DNA of 30,299 nt from JBDROX01 sp043809645 (GCA_043809645.1 JBDROX010000002.1:1-30299), one strand, 5' to 3'. Counted from the stretch's first letter, positions 1 through 6,860 are shown. Notes: generated by a model from the letters alone, not told the origin. Made by a program: numbers and translations.

Positions 1-70
1 TTTTTTTTTTTTTTGTTACCGCCCCCCCTCTTCTGCGGCTGCCCCCGCTTCACTCTATGATCATGAGGTC
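1..70. other. Low-complexity window edge
   Basis: The window opens with 14 T residues, followed by C-rich and G/C-rich short runs, up to the end of prs at 71. The strand that reads out of prs has a run of A rather than T here, so this is not an ordinary intrinsic terminator for prs. A homopolymer at the very end of a sequence often marks an assembly or contig end. I see no gene in it. Confidence 0.5.
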
Positions 71-1027
71 TCAATCGAACAGGGCAGAGAGAGAATCACC
101 AGTGTGCGTCCGACGGATGGCCTTGGCGAAGATGTCGGCAATCGAAACCTGGCGGAATTTCCCCGACTTCTTCCCGTGAAGTGGAATGGTGTCACTGAAG
201 AAGAATTCCTCGATGGGTGATGCCTCGAGCTTTGCGACGGCGTCGTTGGCAAGGACGGGGTGGGTGAACGCTGCACGAACCGAGGAAGCCCCACTTTCCA
301 AAAGGAACACAGCTGCTTCGATGAGTGTCCCCCCAGTAGCACATTCATCGTCGATGATGATTGCGCATTTCCCCTTGACGTCGCCGATGATGTGTGTGGC
401 CTTTGCCTTTTCCGAGTCATCCTCTCGGCGCTTGTCCACGATCGCCATGGGAAGGTGGAGTCTGTTGGTGTATCTCCCAACCTCCTTGGCTTCTCCAGCA
501 TCACCAGCGACGAGAACACAGTTCGACATATCCCCAATGTTTTCTTCGAGAAATCTGGCCATGGTGGGTACTGCGTAGAGGTGGTCGACTGGGATATGAA
601 AGAATCCCTGGATTTGTGGAGCGTGCAGATCCATGGTGATGACTCGGTCTGCTCCTGCGGTCTGGAGCATGTCTGCCATTAGTCGGGCGGTGATCGAGAT
701 CCGTGGCTTGTCCTTCTTGTCCGAACGAGCGTATGAGTAAGAAGGAAGCACAGCCGTGATGCGACCTGCAGACGCGTGCTTCAAGGCATCAATTGCAATG
801 AGCATCTCCATGATGTGCTCATTGACCGGCGGAGCCGTGGTCTGCAAGTAGAAGACATCGCAGCCGCGAACGTTTTCCTTGAACCGCACCATTAGGTTCT
901 CGTTCGGGAACCTGATGGTTTTAGATTTACCGCGTGCAACATCTAGAATTTCGCAGATCTTGTCCGCGAGACAGGGATGAGAGCGCCCTGCAAAGACCTT
1001 GAGTGGCCCTACTACCTTGTGTGCCAT
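71..1027 (-). CDS. prs: Ribose-phosphate pyrophosphokinase (PRPP synthetase)
   Basis: Prs transfers pyrophosphate from ATP to ribose 5-phosphate, making PRPP for nucleotide, histidine and tryptophan synthesis in the cytoplasm. The 318-residue protein has the usual family length. It shows the flexible-loop/ATP region, MDLHAPQIQGFF (about residue 125 onward) and the PRPP-binding loop IIIDDECATGGT (about residue 220). I start at MAHKVVGPL because a GGGGG stretch lies about 9 bases upstream. An ATG two codons earlier is possible but too close to that site, and the further upstream extension is not family-like. It lies downstream of tsaD on the same strand but has its own promoter. It is visibly more G+C-rich than tsaD: positions 721-780 have 35 G/C of 60, against 22 of 60 at 1561-1620. 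The identification is firm. Confidence 0.96.
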   Translation of the reverse strand: MAHKVVGPLKVFAGRSHPCLADKICEILDVARGKSKTIRFPNENLMVRFKENVRGCDVFYLQTTAPPVNEHIMEMLIAIDALKHASAGRITAVLPSYSYARSDKKDKPRISITARLMADMLQTAGADRVITMDLHAPQIQGFFHIPVDHLYAVPTMARFLEENIGDMSNCVLVAGDAGEAKEVGRYTNRLHLPMAIVDKRREDDSEKAKATHIIGDVKGKCAIIIDDECATGGTLIEAAVFLLESGASSVRAAFTHPVLANDAVAKLEASPIEEFFFSDTIPLHGKKSGKFRQVSIADIFAKAIRRTHTGDSLSALFD

Positions 1028-1105
1028 GATCATTTTCCCCCTGAAAAGAACGTAGAAAACAAAACAGCCCTCGTTGGGACCGTCTTGTAAAGATCTGTTG
1101 GCGAT

Positions 1106-1134
1106 ATTGTACGTTTTTACATGTGGTTCGTCAA
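1106..1134 (-). promoter_or_regulatory. Promoter of prs
   Basis: On the minus strand TTGACG (1134-1129) is followed after exactly 17 bases by TACAAT (1111-1106). Transcription would start near 1099, giving prs a leader of about 70 bases. The -35 box lies just beyond the tsaD stop codon, so prs can be transcribed separately from tsaD. Confidence 0.65.
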
Positions 1135-1139
1135 AGAAG

Positions 1140-2258
1140 TTATACACCGCTATAAATCTTCCAATTGGGGTCTGCCTCTATATCTTTCCAGCTTATAAAT
1201 TCTTGTTTTTTTGCATGATGGTACGATGCTGCTGCGATCATTGCAGCATTGTCCATAGCATATTGTAAATTTGGAGTTCTTAGTTCATAGTTCATAGATT
1301 TTGCTGCGTCGGCGAGTGTATCTCGAAGTTTTTTATTTGCGGAGACTCCTCCTCCGAGGATTACTGTTTTTGCATTGTATTTTTTTGCAGCTCGAATAGT
1401 TTTCGTAACTAGGACATCTACTATGGCCTGTTCAAAACTTGCGCAGAAGTCTGCAATGGTAATATCTGCTGGCTGGATTCCACTGATGCCAGATTGAAGA
1501 ATATTTTCAGACGTTTTTCCTGCAGAGAGTTTGTGATCACGAAGCCAGTAGAGTGCTGCGGTCTTGAGTCCTGCAAAGCTGAAGTCAACATTATCATCTT
1601 TAATCATTGGTCGTGGAAAATTAATTGTCCTTGGATTTCCCTCTAGAGCGTATTCAGAGATTTTTGGTCCACCTGGATAGTCAAAGCCGAGAAGTTTTGC
1701 GACTTTATCAAAGGCTTCTCCTGCCGCATCGTCTCTTGTTTTTCCAATGAGCTCATATTTTCCATGATTTCTCATCAAGATGAGTTCAGTATGACCACCA
1801 CTGACAATGAGACACACGTTTGGAAATTTGAAATTTGAAATTTGAAATTCGGGATCTTTCTTTTCAAGTAAAGTACTGTAGATATGTCCTTCAATATGAT
1901 TGACTCCGAGTAGTGGAACATCCCAAAGATATGAAAGAGCTTTCGCTGCCTCCACACCCACAAGGAGACCGGTAATGAGTCCTGGTCCAGACGTCACGGC
2001 AATCACATCAGGTTTTTGGAATTTGTTATTTGCTTGCTCTTTGGAATTTGTCCCTTCGAGAAGCACTTCCTCGATGAGTGGGAGTATCTTCTCAGCATGG
2101 GCCCGTCCTGCAACTTCCGGGACAACGCCGCCATATTTTTTATGGATATCAATCTGGCTCGCTGTTTTTTTTGAAAGAATATCAAAACCATCCTCGCTTG
2201 CTTCTACGAGGGCTACAGATGTATCGTCGCATGAGCTTTCTAGTCCCAGTATTTTCAT
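1140..2258 (-). CDS. tsaD: tRNA N6-adenosine threonylcarbamoyltransferase TsaD
   Basis: TsaD is the catalytic subunit that transfers the threonylcarbamoyl group to A37 of ANN-decoding tRNAs (t6A), working with TsaB and TsaE. The 372-residue protein starts MKILGLESSCDDTS. It has the metal-binding HxxxH in GVNHIEGHIYS (about residues 118-122), SGGHTELI, the GEAFDKVAKLLG segment and LGGGVSANKKLR. It is longer than a typical TsaD (about 340). Two insertions of about seven residues each are built from short A/T repeats: FQISNFKF-type sequence from a heptanucleotide array at 1823-1850, and a segment flanked by a repeated 12-mer at 2015-2051. The start follows the family N-terminus. The truncated TsaB-like gene at 7534 is a possible partner. 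Identification is firm. Confidence 0.96.
   Translation of the reverse strand: MKILGLESSCDDTSVALVEASEDGFDILSKKTASQIDIHKKYGGVVPEVAGRAHAEKILPLIEEVLLEGTNSKEQANNKFQKPDVIAVTSGPGLITGLLVGVEAAKALSYLWDVPLLGVNHIEGHIYSTLLEKKDPEFQISNFKFPNVCLIVSGGHTELILMRNHGKYELIGKTRDDAAGEAFDKVAKLLGFDYPGGPKISEYALEGNPRTINFPRPMIKDDNVDFSFAGLKTAALYWLRDHKLSAGKTSENILQSGISGIQPADITIADFCASFEQAIVDVLVTKTIRAAKKYNAKTVILGGGVSANKKLRDTLADAAKSMNYELRTPNLQYAMDNAAMIAAASYHHAKKQEFISWKDIEADPNWKIYSGV
1823..1850. repeat. Heptanucleotide tandem repeat inside tsaD
   Basis: Three perfect GAAATTT units and a fourth ending in C instead of T lie head to tail. Compared with the known TsaD pattern, in which PEF is followed closely by the xLLVSGGH block, they account for about seven extra residues (21 bases), so the reading frame is kept. 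Confidence 0.85.
2015..2051. repeat. Direct repeat of a 12-mer inside tsaD
   Basis: TTTGGAATTTGT occurs at 2015-2026 and again at 2040-2051, a period of 25 bases. The segment codes for a polar stretch (SKEQANNKFQK) between the EVLLEG helix and VIAVTSGPGL, where TsaD proteins normally have a shorter linker. Confidence 0.75.
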
Positions 2259-2271
2259 ATGTATCTCAGCG

Positions 2272-2300
2272 AGTGTACCAATTTTTTTGCAATAAATCAA
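2272..2300 (-). promoter_or_regulatory. Promoter of tsaD
   Basis: On the minus strand TTGATT (2300-2295) and TACACT (2277-2272) are separated by 17 bases. Transcription would begin near 2265, leaving only about seven bases before the ATG at 2258, so the mRNA would be nearly leaderless. Confidence 0.55.
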
Positions 2301-2485
2301 GATGTTCTTGACAGTTTCTCCTATTATTCCTAGTCTAGAAGAGAGCCATAACTAAAGGGGGCTATAGTGATTCTGTGTGAAGCAACATAATGGTTGGTGC
2401 GATATTATTTTTATCAGTTTCAGAAGTTGTATCATCTGCTTGTGACCTTATATATAATTATGTATTTTAAAAATGTGGATAGACC

Positions 2486-2514
2486 TTGACGCGTACAAAA
2501 AAATGACATATACT
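2486..2514 (+). promoter_or_regulatory. Promoter of tRNA-Glu
   Basis: TTGACG (2486-2491) and TATACT (2509-2514) are separated by exactly 17 bases. Transcription should start near 2521, about seven bases before the mature tRNA 5' end. Upstream, 2301-2485 is A/T-rich and I see no gene there. Confidence 0.8.
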
Positions 2515-2527
2515 CTTTTCGTCTAAT

Positions 2528-2599
2528 GGCCCCATCGTCTAGTGGTTAGGACACCAGGTTTTCATCCTGGGAACAGGGGTTCGATTCCCCTTGGGGCTA
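2528..2599 (+). tRNA. tRNA-Glu (anticodon TTC)
   Basis: The 72-base sequence folds as a full cloverleaf. The acceptor GGCCCCA pairs with TGGGGCT (one G-T wobble). The anticodon stem CCAGG/CCTGG closes the loop TTTTCAT with anticodon TTC. The T arm is AGGGG-TTCGATT-CCCCT. The D-arm region (TCGTCTAGTGG...) matches bacterial tRNA-Glu. The discriminator is A and is followed by CTG, so CCA is not encoded and must be added after transcription. It stands alone with its own promoter and terminator. Confidence 0.96.
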
Positions 2600-2628
2600 C
2601 TGTGATCTTCCTTTATGGAATTTCACTT

Positions 2629-2661
2629 AAAACAGAACCAACTCACGGTTCTGTTTTGTTT
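2629..2661. terminator. Intrinsic terminator after tRNA-Glu
   Basis: AAAACAGAACC (2629-2639) and GGTTCTGTTTT (2647-2657) form a perfect 11-bp stem with a 7-base loop, followed by GTTT. The A-tract on the left arm would let it work on the other strand too. Confidence 0.85.
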
Positions 2662-2726
2662 GAAAGAATTATTCTTAAAGTTTTTCACTAAAATAAGCCA
2701 AATTTTATCTATTTACAACCTGGATG

Positions 2727-2755
2727 TTGACAGTTTTTTCAAAGCCCTGTAGTAT
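2727..2755 (+). promoter_or_regulatory. Promoter of the rplJ-rplL operon
   Basis: A consensus TTGACA (2727-2732) is followed after 17 bases by TAGTAT (2750-2755), which overlaps a TATATA run. The start point would be near 2762, exactly where the structured L10 leader begins. Confidence 0.75.
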
Positions 2756-2761
2756 ATATCC

Positions 2762-2864
2762 ACCGCAGACAGCAGGTTTCCAGCTATGTTGGAATTAAAT
2801 ACCCTGCCGAGGATATATAAAGGTCGTCCTTTAAGATTGTCTGTGGTTTTGCCACAGTTTTTTT
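2762..2864 (+). promoter_or_regulatory. Ribosomal protein L10 leader (attenuator)
   Basis: This is the autoregulatory leader through which L10, with L12, controls its own operon. The family hallmark is present: AGACAGCAGG (2768-2776 region) facing CCTGCCGAGG (2803-2812), which form the kink-turn L10-binding stem. The 5' strand ACCGCAGACA (2762-2771) pairs with TGTCTGTGGT (2838-2847), ten pairs including one G-T, as the long-range closing helix. The same 3' strand can instead form the terminator stem CTGTGG/CCACAG (2841-2846 with 2852-2857), followed by seven T (2858-2864). The two folds exclude each other. A third hairpin, GTTTTGCC (2846-2853) with GGCAAAAC (2868-2875), could also break the terminator. 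Sequence and position before rplJ make this a confident call; the direction of the L10 effect is family knowledge. Confidence 0.88.
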
Positions 2865-2902
2865 GTTGGCAAAACAACAAATCATCTAAAAATATCGTCT
2901 CT

Positions 2903-3424
2903 ATGGCGAAAACAAAAGTACAAAAAGAAGAGGCCATGCAAGCATTGGCAGAATGTCTCAAAACTGCAAAAGGTGTTGTCTTTGCGAACTTCCAGGGACT
3001 CAAAGTCTCTGAATCAGAAGAACTCAGAGGAAAATGTCGAGAGCAAGGGATGCATGTTATCGCAACCAAGAAGACACTTCTTAGGCGCTCTCTCTCTGAG
3101 CTTGGGATCAACGTTGAAACAAAAGCATTTGACGGCGGCGTCGCTGTTATTTGTGGAGACGAAGACGAAGTCGCACCAGCACAGACAGTCGCAGCATTTG
3201 CCAAGAACCATGATGTACTCACCATTTTCGGTGGAACACTCGAGGGCAAGTACATCGACAATGCAATGGTCACACGGCTCTCCAAGCTTCCAAACAAACA
3301 GCAACTCCTCGGTCAGGTCGTTGGTACGATCTATGCTCCTGTGTCTGGATTTGTGAATGTTCTTGCCGGGAATCTCAGAGGTCTCATGAATGTTCTAAAT
3401 GGGATAAAAGAAGCAAAAGCATAA
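2903..3424 (+). CDS. rplJ: 50S ribosomal protein L10 (uL10)
   Basis: L10 is the base of the ribosomal stalk, binding 23S rRNA and carrying L7/L12 dimers on its C-terminal helix. The 173-residue protein begins MAKTKVQKEEAMQALAE and has the typical block VVFANFQGLKVSE (about residue 25), then KKTLLRRSL and a C-terminal helix ending GLMNVLNGIKEAKA. Translation could run further upstream in frame, but that part is the RNA leader, so the ATG at 2903 is the real start. No Shine-Dalgarno sequence is visible before it. rplL follows after 25 bases in the same transcript. Expression is controlled by the L10 leader. Length and sequence are normal for the family. Confidence 0.96.
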   Translation: MAKTKVQKEEAMQALAECLKTAKGVVFANFQGLKVSESEELRGKCREQGMHVIATKKTLLRRSLSELGINVETKAFDGGVAVICGDEDEVAPAQTVAAFAKNHDVLTIFGGTLEGKYIDNAMVTRLSKLPNKQQLLGQVVGTIYAPVSGFVNVLAGNLRGLMNVLNGIKEAKA

Positions 3425-3449
3425 CAATAGTATTTAATATTATATTTAT

Positions 3450-3920
3450 ATGGCAGACGAAGTAACAAAGCCAGAGGAAGTCAAAGAAGAGACTCCAAAG
3501 GTAGAAGAAACAAAAGAAGAGACAAAAGACGTAGAAGTTCCTGCAAAGTTCAAGTCTATTGTTGAAGAGATTGAGAAGATGTCCGTACTCGATCTTTCAG
3601 AGCTTGTAAAAGTTCTTGAAGATAAGTTCGGTGTGAGCGCTGCTGCTCCTGCAATGGTGATGGCTGGTTCCGCAGCTGGTGCTGATGCTGGTCCTGCAAT
3701 AGAAGAGAAGACAGAATTCACTGTTGAACTCACTGATGCTGGTGCAACCAAGGTTGCTGTGATCAAAGCAGTCAAGGCTGCGACTGGTCTCGGACTTGCT
3801 GATGCAAAGGCTCTCGTAGATGGCGCTCCAAAGGTTATCAAAGAGAACGTGCCAAAGGCGGAAGCAGAAGAGATTAAGAAGGCACTTGAGGAAGCTGGCG
3901 CAAAGGCAGAACTCAAGTAA
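3450..3920 (+). CDS. rplL: 50S ribosomal protein L7/L12 (bL12) with acidic N-terminal extension
   Basis: L7/L12 forms the flexible stalk dimers that recruit translation factors. Residues from about 36 (FKSIVEEIEKMSVLDLSEL) are the N-terminal dimerisation domain. An Ala/Gly/Met-rich hinge follows, then the C-terminal factor-binding domain with KVAVIKAVKAATGLGLADAK. The protein is 156 residues, against a usual 120-130. The extra length is an N-terminal tract of about 32 residues rich in Glu, Lys and Val (for example KEETPKVEETKEETK). The ATG at 3450 is the only obvious start. An internal start after the tract would need a non-ATG codon. No clear Shine-Dalgarno site is present. It is the last gene of the operon and is followed by a strong terminator. 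Confidence 0.95.
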   Translation: MADEVTKPEEVKEETPKVEETKEETKDVEVPAKFKSIVEEIEKMSVLDLSELVKVLEDKFGVSAAAPAMVMAGSAAGADAGPAIEEKTEFTVELTDAGATKVAVIKAVKAATGLGLADAKALVDGAPKVIKENVPKAEAEEIKKALEEAGAKAELK

Positions 3921-3940
3921 ACATTTCTCCGACTATGTTA

Positions 3941-3970
3941 AAACAATCCCAGTATATCGGGATTGTTTTT
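3941..3970. terminator. Bidirectional intrinsic terminator between rplL and the convergent operon
   Basis: AAACAATCCC (3941-3950) and GGGATTGTTT (3959-3968) form a perfect 10-bp stem with an 8-base loop and flanking T and A runs. It ends rplJ-rplL on the plus strand. The last codon of the opposing gene lies at its right edge, so it also serves the minus-strand operon. Confidence 0.88.
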
Positions 3971-4571
3971 AGTTTTCGTAGAGATCTTCTATGGTTCCAC
4001 CAAAGTAGTTCATCTCCCACTCATCTCCCTCTATATCAACTGTGAAGCAATATCCTGTCTCATCGCACTCTGAATAGATTGCTTCTCTCATGGTTCCATC
4101 CTCGAAAAAAATATGTGTTATAGCGTCTTGAAATGACTCCACCTCTATTGTTTGACATTCATTCGTACCCAAAATACACGCGGTCACAGGGTAAGCACCA
4201 ATTTCTTCATATCTTATTTCTTGTAGGGCATCAAGCATTTCCTCCACATCGTCCGGATTTACAAATTCTTCGAGTCGCATTGGTTCCTCTACGAGTTCAT
4301 CAAGAATTTCTGGACTAGTTTCAACGAATTCCTCGAGTTGTTCAAGTGATTCATCGTCTACAAGCATTTCGACGGGTGTTTGTTTTTTCCTAAACAACGT
4401 TGTGAGCTGTTTTTTTACTGCTGGCGTTTCTGTGAGATATTTTGGAGGCTCGGGTATGGGCTCCACAGGAATATCCTGTTTTTTTGTATAGTTTATATAC
4501 CACCAGATGCTATACATAATAAAGGTAACAATTACAAAGATGATAACGCCAATTTTTAATTTTCTATTCAT
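3969..4571 (-). CDS. Membrane-anchored acidic protein, unknown function
   Basis: I do not recognise a family. The 200-residue protein has a short basic N-terminus (MNRKLK), one transmembrane segment at about residues 7-27 (VIIFVIVTFIMYSIWWYI), a proline-rich linker (PVEPIPEPPKY), then a strongly acidic, probably helical region (many Glu and Asp, about residues 65-120). It ends in a compact-looking domain with two Cys pairs (ACILGTNEC and SECDETGYC) and a W-x-M-N-Y-F-G-G segment. The topology suggests an N-in anchor with the body outside the cytoplasm, where the Cys pairs could form disulphides. Its start lies eight bases after the stop of the large PP2C-like/propeller gene, so the two are one transcript and may act together. 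Function remains open. Confidence 0.8.
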   Translation of the reverse strand: MNRKLKIGVIIFVIVTFIMYSIWWYINYTKKQDIPVEPIPEPPKYLTETPAVKKQLTTLFRKKQTPVEMLVDDESLEQLEEFVETSPEILDELVEEPMRLEEFVNPDDVEEMLDALQEIRYEEIGAYPVTACILGTNECQTIEVESFQDAITHIFFEDGTMREAIYSECDETGYCFTVDIEGDEWEMNYFGGTIEDLYEN

Positions 4572-4579
4572 ATCTTTTT

Positions 4580-6802
4580 TTATTCTGTAATATTTAGAGC
4601 GAAGACATTGTACCCATCAAGAACGTACATTTTATTCTGAGTATAGTCTACTACAAGTCCTGTTGGTTTGTTCCAGCTACTTGATGTCACCTGGCGCACG
4701 ACTTTTCCATCCTTGGTCATAATAACAATACGTTTTGTCTCTGGCTCTAGAATGAAGAGTTCTGGGACGTCGGTGTATGTCCAGATAAGAGAGGCAGAGG
4801 AGAGTGCAGGTTCAAGGTTTTTTACAGAGAATTCTTTTTGTTTCCCGCCTTCGAATTTTAGAATCTCATTCTTTTTTAATACATAGATATCTCCATCAAC
4901 TGCCAATGACACGGCACCTTTGAGATCCGCTTCTTCTTTTATCCATGGGAGTCCTTTTGCATACCCAGTTTGTGTTCTGTTGTGTTTGTAGATTTGGTTG
5001 TTCTCTGGGTCGAGTGTATAGAGTCTGACATTATAAATTAGGATATCACTCAAAGAAACATGTTCACTTTGGAAGGCTATTTCTTTTGCGCTCATGGCTC
5101 CAGTTTCTTTATCATAGGAGGCCACTGATTCATTTCCAGTCAGGAAAAGTATTGTATCCTGTTCTTTTGGCGTTGTGTTATTTTTTAGTCCTGTGAGGCC
5201 GCCTGTATCTTTTACTTCCTTATTTCCAGTAAGCTTGTTCACTGCTGCATATGTATTCCCTTCAGGATTGTATGCCAAGAGTGTATTACCGATAATGGCT
5301 AAGTGAGTCGGGGGAAAACTTAATGAGAGTGAATCGAGTGAGGCGAGGGCTGTGAGCTCTACGTCATTAATTTTTCTGAGCTCCATCATGATCGTTTCAA
5401 TTTGGTTTTGAAGTTCTGATCTTTTTTCATTTGTAATTTGCTTTTCACCTATAGTGCCGAGCAACTCAGTTGCTTCTTGGAGAAGAGTGAATGCTTTTTC
5501 TTCGTCATTATATATGAGGGCAGCCTCCGCAGCGCTTGTCTTGTCACTCACCGCAAGGAGTGTGTTTTCAAAAGTTTGTTGCTCTGCTTCTGCATGTTCA
5601 TTCACTCGCACATAGGTGATACTTCCGAGGAAGATAACTGCACAGACGATAGTCGCCAGAAAGAGTAGTTTACTCAGAAGTGGAAGATTGCGAATATACT
5701 CTGCAGAATCAGATAGCTTTCTATTGAGTGAATTCAGCACTTGTGTTCTCCCATTATTTTTGTTTGTAATGAGTATTAGGATTATGACAAATGCTCTGGT
5801 AAAAAAGAGAAGAAAACGCTTGCTTGTTTTCAAAAGCCATGAGCCTGCATACACAAGTGCTCTCCCTAGATGAATAAGGACAGAAGTAGATACTCCTCTC
5901 TGGTCTTTATGTACTGATCTAGGTCTATAGTTCGTTTCTGCTTTTGAAGATACTGGAGTATCTTTGCGATGTTTTCTTTCTCTCTTTTCTTCCATGTCTT
6001 TTGTGACTTTTCTCGCAAGGTTTCCGAATATTGGTGGGGATAGAGTTTCGGCAGTTTCTCTTTCTGATTCCATGAGTCTGTGAAGGGATTCTGCTGATCC
6101 ACTTTTTTTATTCTTTGGAACTGGACCAGTTCTTGGAATCTCATGCTTTGGCGTGAGGCGAAAGAGGAGGCCGCCAAAGGAGTTTTTTCCTTTCACGTCT
6201 TCTAGAACTTTTTGAATATGTGCTGCAGCTTGTCTTGTGTTTCTACTCGATAGAATTTTCTGGATTCTGTCATATGAGAAATATTCATCAACATGTGGTG
6301 TCATGGCAACGAAACAGTCTCCTTCACTCAGTGTTCCTTCTAGAACGGCAGGAAAGAGTGATGTCTCGTCTGTATCTTCTTCGTCTATAATGTTCATGAC
6401 ATCCAAGCCTTTTCCTCTATTAAAGAGGAGAATTGCATGAGGTTTTCCGTGGTAGGAGAAGGAGAGTTCTTGTCCGAGAAGTATGCCAACCATGCTATGT
6501 ACTTCTGTATCTTTTGTAAGGATATGCTTACTCTGCCTGTTTAGGTACTCTAGAGCAGTCTCAAATATTTTCTTCGGGTCCTGTTCGTCATTCGTGTCAT
6601 AGTACTCTTCCTCGAGTGTGTCAATAATTCCTTGAATTTTCTCTATCTGGTCTGGGCTCCCTCCGGATACCTCTATGAGTGCAAAAAAATAGCCCTTCTG
6701 CATTTCCTTGGCAGAGGAAGGCTCTGTGATGTGTAGGAGAACGTGCGATTCTGTCTGATTCTTTCCCTGTGCAAAGAATTCAAACAATTCAATATGCTTC
6801 AT
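4580..6802 (-). CDS. Degenerate PP2C-like domain, membrane segments and C-terminal beta-propeller protein
   Basis: A 740-residue multidomain protein. Residues 1 to about 215 look like a PPM/PP2C phosphatase fold (YFFALIEVSGG, a SMVGILLGQELSFSYHGKPHA-like core split here, then LSEGDCFVAMTPHVDEYF). However, the metal-binding DG and the TDG and DN motifs of active enzymes are not visible, so it is probably a pseudo-phosphatase. A basic, disordered linker follows, then hydrophobic stretches at about 307-344 and a clear transmembrane helix at about 376-400 (LLFLATIVCAVIFLGSI). After a short coiled-coil-like helix (430-490), the C-terminal 230 residues have blade-like repeats (FILEPETKRIVIMTKDGK, MYVLDGYN) typical of NHL/PQQ-type propellers. 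The start at 6802 has AAGGA just upstream and a promoter at 6831-6860; an in-frame upstream start is less likely. Domain calls are by eye. A role in signal sensing across the membrane is inference. Confidence 0.75.
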   Translation of the reverse strand: MKHIELFEFFAQGKNQTESHVLLHITEPSSAKEMQKGYFFALIEVSGGSPDQIEKIQGIIDTLEEEYYDTNDEQDPKKIFETALEYLNRQSKHILTKDTEVHSMVGILLGQELSFSYHGKPHAILLFNRGKGLDVMNIIDEEDTDETSLFPAVLEGTLSEGDCFVAMTPHVDEYFSYDRIQKILSSRNTRQAAAHIQKVLEDVKGKNSFGGLLFRLTPKHEIPRTGPVPKNKKSGSAESLHRLMESERETAETLSPPIFGNLARKVTKDMEEKRERKHRKDTPVSSKAETNYRPRSVHKDQRGVSTSVLIHLGRALVYAGSWLLKTSKRFLLFFTRAFVIILILITNKNNGRTQVLNSLNRKLSDSAEYIRNLPLLSKLLFLATIVCAVIFLGSITYVRVNEHAEAEQQTFENTLLAVSDKTSAAEAALIYNDEEKAFTLLQEATELLGTIGEKQITNEKRSELQNQIETIMMELRKINDVELTALASLDSLSLSFPPTHLAIIGNTLLAYNPEGNTYAAVNKLTGNKEVKDTGGLTGLKNNTTPKEQDTILFLTGNESVASYDKETGAMSAKEIAFQSEHVSLSDILIYNVRLYTLDPENNQIYKHNRTQTGYAKGLPWIKEEADLKGAVSLAVDGDIYVLKKNEILKFEGGKQKEFSVKNLEPALSSASLIWTYTDVPELFILEPETKRIVIMTKDGKVVRQVTSSSWNKPTGLVVDYTQNKMYVLDGYNVFALNITE

Positions 6803-6830
6803 ATTTCCTTTGACTTTTTTGTTCCTCGTT

Positions 6831-6860
6831 ATTATACTATAGATTATTGAGCTCGGTAAA
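6831..6860 (-). promoter_or_regulatory. Promoter of the PP2C-like/propeller operon
   Basis: On the minus strand TTTACC (6860-6855) and a consensus TATAAT (6836-6831) are 18 bases apart. Transcription would start near 6824, giving a leader of about 22 bases that holds the AAGGA ribosome-binding site. Confidence 0.6.

Noticed and set aside
1028..1147. Upstream extension of prs to 1147
   Set aside because: It contains the prs promoter and overlaps the end of tsaD. Prs proteins do not have such a leader.
2309..2337. TTGACA on the plus strand followed 17 bases later by TAGTCT
   Set aside because: The -10 match is poor, and no gene or structured RNA starts downstream before the well-defined tRNA-Glu promoter at 2486.
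2392..2472. Short ATG frame of 26 codons (MVGAILFLSVSE start)
   Set aside because: Too short, no ribosome-binding site and no family recognised; the region is simply A/T-rich.
2786..2902. In-frame upstream extension of rplJ
   Set aside because: This stretch is the structured L10 leader with its terminator. L10 proteins start at MAKTK-like sequence, so the ATG at 2903 is used.
3446..3916. Long minus-strand frame opposite rplL and similar frames opposite other genes
   Set aside because: They are shadows of well-identified genes, low-complexity in sequence (Ser/Ala/Phe-rich), with no promoter or family match.
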